DNA of 26,133 nt, taken from assembly GCA_044359565.1 (NCBI GenBank), contig JBIKLX010000025.1, forward strand, positions 1 to 26,133, given 5' to 3'. A program made the translations under genes and the position numbers. Below the pieces are notes generated by a model. That model was not told the origin of the DNA, did not search any database, and was given only the letters and a program-made list of their open reading frames with translations. This stretch comes from VFMC01 sp044359565 (GTDB lineage: Bacteria > Actinomycetota > Acidimicrobiia > Acidimicrobiales > Ilumatobacteraceae). Positions 22,620-26,133 of this stretch are shown here, piece by piece; positions within the stretch are counted from its first letter, which is position 1, and every line of letters begins with the position of its first letter.

Positions 22620-23254
22620 CGGGGCTGCACCGTACCGTCGCCCGGGAGTTCGGTATCGAGTGCTGCGGCCACGGCCTGTTGCACACGGGGGTGGAGGAGG
22701 TCGTCGGGTTGGTCGAGGTCGAGGGCCAGGTCGGCGTCGTCGACCACGTGCACCGCGAGGCCCGCATCGCTCGCCCGTGCGACGTGACGCTCGAACGAAC
22801 CCGGTCCGTAGGCGACGCGGAACGCGCTCGCCAGCGGGAACGCCAGCAGGTTCGTGCCGTCGCGGTGCCGGTCGGGCACGAGCGTGACCGTGCCGGCTCG
22901 GCACCCGGCGGCCACGGTGGCGATCGATGCCGGCAGCGGCAGGTCGCCGTGCACGACCACGACATGATCGAAGGCGTGGCTCGTCAGATGGGCCACACCA
23001 CCTTCCACTGCCGCGTTCAGGCCGCGAGCGGGCTCGCGGACCACGCTGGCGCCAAGCGATGTGGCCCACGCGGCCACCTCGTCGTCGTCGCACACCACGT
23101 GTGGCTGCAGGTCGGCGCACGCAGCGAGCACCTGCGTAGCGGTCCACCGCGCCAGCCGTTCGCGTCGGGCCTGGTCGAGCGCCGGAGCGAGGCGTCCCTT
23201 GGCGTCGCCGAACGCCTTCACCGGGATGAGCACCGCGAGCTTCACAAGGTGCAT
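22616..23254 (-). CDS. cofC: 2-phospho-L-lactate / phosphoenolpyruvate guanylyltransferase (CofC/FbiD)
   Basis: A 212-residue nucleotidyltransferase of the GT-A-like CofC family. It begins KLAVLIPVKAFGDAKGRLAP, the GTP-binding signature, and has VVVHGDLPLP (metal site, usually PADLPLL), followed by VTLVPDRHRDGTNLLAFP. It activates 2-phospholactate or, in actinobacteria, phosphoenolpyruvate with GTP for coenzyme F420 synthesis. The fbiA/fbiB partners are not in this window. ATG 23254 is used; GGGAGGGG lies about 13 bases upstream, rather far. It is divergent from the gene at 23292, with only 37 bases between starts, and its stop overlaps the PIG-L start. Confidence 0.88.
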   Translation of the reverse strand: MHLVKLAVLIPVKAFGDAKGRLAPALDQARRERLARWTATQVLAACADLQPHVVCDDDEVAAWATSLGASVVREPARGLNAAVEGGVAHLTSHAFDHVVVVHGDLPLPASIATVAAGCRAGTVTLVPDRHRDGTNLLAFPLASAFRVAYGPGSFERHVARASDAGLAVHVVDDADLALDLDQPDDLLHPRVQQAVAAALDTELPGDGTVQPR

Positions 23255-23279
23255 CGTAGGGAGCCGACCCCTCCCGGCC

Positions 23280-23291
23280 TACGCTCGGCCC
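23280..23291 (+). promoter_or_regulatory. leaderless promoter -10 for the 399-aa unknown gene
   Basis: TACGCT (23280-23285) is followed by exactly six bases before the ATG at 23292, the same hexamer and spacing as at the SDR gene. No Shine-Dalgarno is present. The gap to the divergent cofC is only 37 bp, so any -35 would lie next to the cofC start. Confidence 0.5.
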
Positions 23292-24491
23292 ATGGACCCG
23301 GTGACCGTTGGCGTGCTCGGACAGCAGTGGCGGGCGAACGTGACGCCCTGGGGAGCGATCGAGCAGTGGGACGGGTTGGGCACTGTCGACTGGTTCGTCG
23401 CCGCCGACGACCGCTGGCACGTGCCGTCGGCCGAACCGACCGTGCGCCAAGCAGTCGTCGACGGCACCCCGGTGGTCGAGACCCGTCTGCGCATCCCCAA
23501 CGGCGACGCGGTGCAGCGCGTGTACGCCGTCGCCGACCACGGTGGTCTGACGGTCATCGAGATCGAGAACGATTCGTCGCTGCCCATCGCGGTCGCGTTC
23601 ACCGGAGCGCCGCTGCTGTCGAGTCGTCCGCCCACCGAGGTGCCCATTCAGGGCATCGACCTGCCCGGACCCGCGGTCAGTTTCCCCGTGGGGCATCGCG
23701 CCACGCTCACGGTGGCCATCGCTCACGGCGCCGCTCCGGCTGCGCTGCCGGCCAACCTGCCCACCGCCACGCAGGTGGCGCGCGGATGGCTGTCGACCTG
23801 CGAACGGGCCAGCCGGCTGATCCTCCCCGAGGCGCACCTCGCCACCTCTGTCACGCGGGCGCGCTGCGAGCTCGCGCTCTGCGGGCCCGACGATCTGGCC
23901 GCCGATCCGGTGGCCTTCCTCCTGGGCGTGGGCGAACTGGTGCGGATGGGCAGCGTGGCCGAACACTGGATCCCCGAGGTGGCCGACGCGGTAGCGGTGC
24001 TGGCCGACCACCGCACCGACGTGTTCCTGGCCGCAGCCATCGACGCCGCCGAGCGAGTGTGCATCGCTGCCGACGAATCGCGTGCCGTGCGCGACCTCGC
24101 CAAGGTGCGGGCTCGCCTGGTCGCCGATGGCACCGCCACCCTGCCCGAACCCGCCGAGACGAGCGGCGCACGTCTCGTGGCGGCGGTGGAGGGCATCATC
24201 GCCCGGGGCGCAGCACTGTTCCCCCGTGGCATCCCCGCTGCCTGGCTCGGCCAGCACCTCGAGGTGTACGGCGTTCCCACTGGTCCCTCGTCGGCCATCT
24301 CGTTCGCGATGCGCTGGCATGGCGAACGGCCCGCAGTGCTGTGGGAGCAGACCGGTATCCCCGTCGAGTTGCGGTCGCCCGTCGTGGCGTCCGACTGGTC
24401 GAGCGCCGCACCCACGGGCGACGCCCTGTGGCCCGCCCCACCGGTGCCCGCCGGGTTCGTTCCGCTCGGCGACGACATCTCGTTCGGCTGA
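23292..24491 (+). CDS. uncharacterised two-part protein, possibly glycosidase-related fold
   Basis: A 399-residue protein that I do not recognise. Residues 1 to about 155 look beta-rich, with alternating hydrophobic strands and phrases such as GLTVIEIENDSSLPIAVAF and PVGHRATLTVAI, like the N-terminal sandwich of some GH15/GH63-type enzymes. From about 160 (VARGWLSTC) to 330 it is strongly helical with paired amphipathic helices (ARCELALCGPDDL, VAFLLGVGELVRMG, VAVLADHRT, IDAAERVCIAADES), reminiscent of an alpha/alpha-toroid but short. No signal peptide, membrane segment or clear catalytic acid pair is seen. It may be a non-enzymatic or sugar-binding relative; this is a fold guess only. Its TGA overlaps the next ATG. 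Confidence 0.75.
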   Translation: MDPVTVGVLGQQWRANVTPWGAIEQWDGLGTVDWFVAADDRWHVPSAEPTVRQAVVDGTPVVETRLRIPNGDAVQRVYAVADHGGLTVIEIENDSSLPIAVAFTGAPLLSSRPPTEVPIQGIDLPGPAVSFPVGHRATLTVAIAHGAAPAALPANLPTATQVARGWLSTCERASRLILPEAHLATSVTRARCELALCGPDDLAADPVAFLLGVGELVRMGSVAEHWIPEVADAVAVLADHRTDVFLAAAIDAAERVCIAADESRAVRDLAKVRARLVADGTATLPEPAETSGARLVAAVEGIIARGAALFPRGIPAAWLGQHLEVYGVPTGPSSAISFAMRWHGERPAVLWEQTGIPVELRSPVVASDWSSAAPTGDALWPAPPVPAGFVPLGDDISFG

Positions 24492-25396
24492 TGTGCGACA
24501 CCCTGGTGGCGCTGCCCGCGGCGACCGCCGGTGGTGCCACCCTGTTCGCCAAGAACAGCGACCGGCCGCCCGACGAGGAGCAGGTGGTGGTGTGGTCGCC
24601 GCCGCGGCGCGACCACGGGGCGCTGCGCGTCACCCACATCGACGTCGAGCCGGCATCCGGCGACACATTCGGCTGCCTGCTGTCGAAGCCGACCTGGTGC
24701 TGGGGTGCCGAGCACGGCGTGAACGAGGTGGGGGTGGCCATCGGCAACGAGGCCATCTACACCACGCTCGACCCGCGGTCGGCGCCGGCGGCCCTGACGG
24801 GCCTCGACCTCGTCCGCCTCGGCCTCGAGCGTGCGGCCGACGCAGCCGCCGCAGTGGCCGTGATCACCGGACTGCTCGAGTGCTACGGGCAGGGCGGCAC
24901 CGGCCACGACCCGGCCGGGCGCACCGGCTCCAAGGCCTACTGGAACAGTTTCCTCGTGGCCGATCCGCGGACCGCCTACGTGATCGAGACCTCGGGCCGC
25001 GAGTACGCGGTCGAGCAGGTCGGTGCCGACGGCGTGCGGGCCATCTCGAACCGCACCACCATCGCCGCGTTCGACGCCCAGCATCGGCATCCGCGCCAAC
25101 CCGTCGAACGACTGGTCGACCCGCGTTGGCAGGCGTCGCAACGAGTGCTCGCGCAGCGGCCGGTCACGCCCGATGCGCTGATGGCGCACCTGCGCTCGCA
25201 CGACAGTTGCGCCGAGCCGGGATGGAGCGTGTGCATGCACGGGTGCGACGCCGATGGTGTGCTCGTCGAGGTGACCACGGCATCGATGGTGGCCGAGTTG
25301 CCTGCCGATGGCCGGCCGCCGCGGGTGTGGTGGCTGGTGGGCGCCCCGTGCGAAGTCGACTACGTCGAGCAGGTGGTCAGCGCGACAGGTCGGTGA
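24491..25396 (+). CDS. secernin-like / C69-family Ntn-hydrolase
   Basis: A 301-residue putative peptidase or amidohydrolase. It starts MCDTLVALPAATAGGATLFAKNSDRP: Cys2 would become the N-terminal nucleophile after Met removal, and KNSDRP (21-26) is the conserved secernin/dipeptidase segment. Further matches are SKPTWCWGAEHGVNEVGVAIGNEAI and WNSFLVADPRTAYVIETSGREYAV. Secernins resemble C69 dipeptidases, but their biochemical role in bacteria is poorly known. No propeptide or signal peptide is present, so it acts in the cytoplasm. ATG 24491 shares one base with the preceding stop (TGATG), and the position of Cys2 fixes the start. Its end overlaps the convergent dehydrogenase gene by 20 bases. 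Confidence 0.88.
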   Translation: MCDTLVALPAATAGGATLFAKNSDRPPDEEQVVVWSPPRRDHGALRVTHIDVEPASGDTFGCLLSKPTWCWGAEHGVNEVGVAIGNEAIYTTLDPRSAPAALTGLDLVRLGLERAADAAAAVAVITGLLECYGQGGTGHDPAGRTGSKAYWNSFLVADPRTAYVIETSGREYAVEQVGADGVRAISNRTTIAAFDAQHRHPRQPVERLVDPRWQASQRVLAQRPVTPDALMAHLRSHDSCAEPGWSVCMHGCDADGVLVEVTTASMVAELPADGRPPRVWWLVGAPCEVDYVEQVVSATGR

Positions 25397-26133
25397 TGAC
25401 GGCCATGCCGGTGCCGGGGAACTCGTCCATCCGCATCAGGTGATCGGCGCCCTCGCTGAGCGTGAGGTGCGTGGTGACCAGTGAGCCCGGGTTCACCGTG
25501 CCCGCCGCCACCATTGCCAGCAGGCGCGGGTAGGCGTGGGCGGGCATGCCGTGGCTGCCGATGAGCTCGATCTCGCGCGAGTGGAGCAGGGCCATCGGCA
25601 CCGCGGGCGTGGCGTGTTCGGCCAGCATCAGGCCCACCTGGATGTGCCGGCCCTGGGTGCGCAGCGAGCGGATGGATGCGACGCAGGTGGCGCTGGTGCC
25701 CACGGCGTCGATGGAGGCGTGTGCCCCACCACTGGTGAGGTGCCGCACCGCCTGCACCGCATCGACGCTGCGGGCGTTCACGGTGTGCGTGGCGCCGCAC
25801 GCGGCGGCCATCGCCAGTGCATCGTTGTCGATGTCGACCGCCACGGTGCGGGCCCCCATGGCTGCCGCGATCATCACCGCCGACAGGCCCACCCCGCCGC
25901 AGCCGTGCACCGCCAGCCACTGGCCGGGCTGCAGGCGGGCCTGGTCGACCACGGCCCGGAACGACGTGGCGAACCGGCAGCCGAGGCTGGCGGCCTCGGC
26001 GAAACCCATCGAGTCGGGCAGAGCGATGAGGTTGGCGTCGGCGCGGGGGAGCGCGACGTACTCGGCGAAACTGCCCCACGCCGTGAAGCCGGGCTGGAAC
26101 TGGTCGTCGCACACGTGCTGCTGGCCGCCGGCG
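25377..26133 (-). CDS. zinc-dependent alcohol dehydrogenase (5' end outside window)
   Basis: The C-terminal 251 residues of a medium-chain (MDR) zinc alcohol dehydrogenase. The first visible residues, AGGQQHVCDDQ, are the end of the structural-zinc lobe with its last Cys. The Rossmann motif is VHGCGGVGLSAVM, followed by VAVDIDNDALAMAAACGATH, whose Asp indicates NAD preference. Family-typical GFAEAASLGCRFATSFRAVV and IELIGSHGMPAHAY are present. The catalytic zinc ligands in the N-terminal part lie beyond the window edge. The codon at 26112-26114 is a GTG, but sequence upstream stays in frame and homologous, so it is internal. The 3' end overlaps the secernin-like gene. Confidence 0.93.
   Translation of the reverse strand, partial: AGGQQHVCDDQFQPGFTAWGSFAEYVALPRADANLIALPDSMGFAEAASLGCRFATSFRAVVDQARLQPGQWLAVHGCGGVGLSAVMIAAAMGARTVAVDIDNDALAMAAACGATHTVNARSVDAVQAVRHLTSGGAHASIDAVGTSATCVASIRSLRTQGRHIQVGLMLAEHATPAVPMALLHSREIELIGSHGMPAHAYPRLLAMVAAGTVNPGSLVTTHLTLSEGADHLMRMDEFPGTGMAVITDLSR

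Noticed and set aside
26112..26133. GTG at 26112-26114 as the true start of the alcohol dehydrogenase
   Set aside because: The upstream codons read AGGQQH, continuing the conserved structural-zinc lobe, so the gene extends beyond the window.

Overview
This is a high-GC, gene-dense window that looks like ordinary chromosome of an actinobacterium. The markers are a WhiB Fe-S regulator, a PafB/PafC-type WYL pair, a CofC-type coenzyme F420 enzyme, a mycothiol-isomerase-like DinB-fold protein, a Tat lipoprotein PhoD phosphatase and an HU gene accompanied by a PAKKAA-repeat basic peptide. The gene style (Thr/Ala linkers behind lipoprotein cysteines, many starts without a Shine-Dalgarno) would suit Acidimicrobiia such as Ilumatobacter relatives, but that placement is inference. 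I see no rRNA, tRNA, CRISPR array, transposase, phage gene or recombination module. No gene-free stretch exceeds about 170 bp.

Layout. 1-448: the 3' tip of an upstream gene and a small uncharacterised protein. 607-5924: a complete branched-chain-amino-acid-type ABC importer: binding lipoprotein, a single fused LivH-LivM permease and two ATPases. A 14-bp perfect hairpin lies between the binding-protein and permease genes. 5971-8285: 6-phosphogluconolactonase and glucose-6-phosphate isomerase. 8330-10838 (minus): an SDR oxidoreductase and a PhoD-like phosphatase. 10923-14540 (plus): cytochrome P450, an orphan B12-binding domain protein whose start overlaps the P450 end, then the pafB-pafC pair. 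14522-17648 (minus): DEDDh exonuclease, whiB, PIN-PhoH ATPase and a carboxymuconolactone-decarboxylase-family protein. 17817-18357 (plus): HU followed by a separate gene made almost entirely of PAKKAA repeats, closed by a strong terminator hairpin. 18525-21810 (plus): an MgtA-like P-type ATPase and a mycothiol-isomerase-like protein. 21846-23254 (minus): CofC and a PIG-L deacetylase with a 4-nt overlap. 23292-25396 (plus): an unrecognised 399-aa protein and a secernin-like Ntn-hydrolase with a 1-nt overlap. 25377-26133 (minus): a zinc alcohol dehydrogenase cut by the window edge.

How the genes work together. The clearest functional units are the importer operon, the pgl-pgi central-carbon pair, and the pafBC heterodimer, known in mycobacteria as a DNA-damage transcription activator, which lies tail to tail with a DnaQ-like exonuclease. 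The main candidates for something new are the HU plus free basic-tail arrangement, the P450/B12-domain overlap, the coupled unknown/secernin pair, and a recurring leaderless start pattern in which a -10-like hexamer (TACGCT or TACCCT in the best cases) lies six bases before the start codon.
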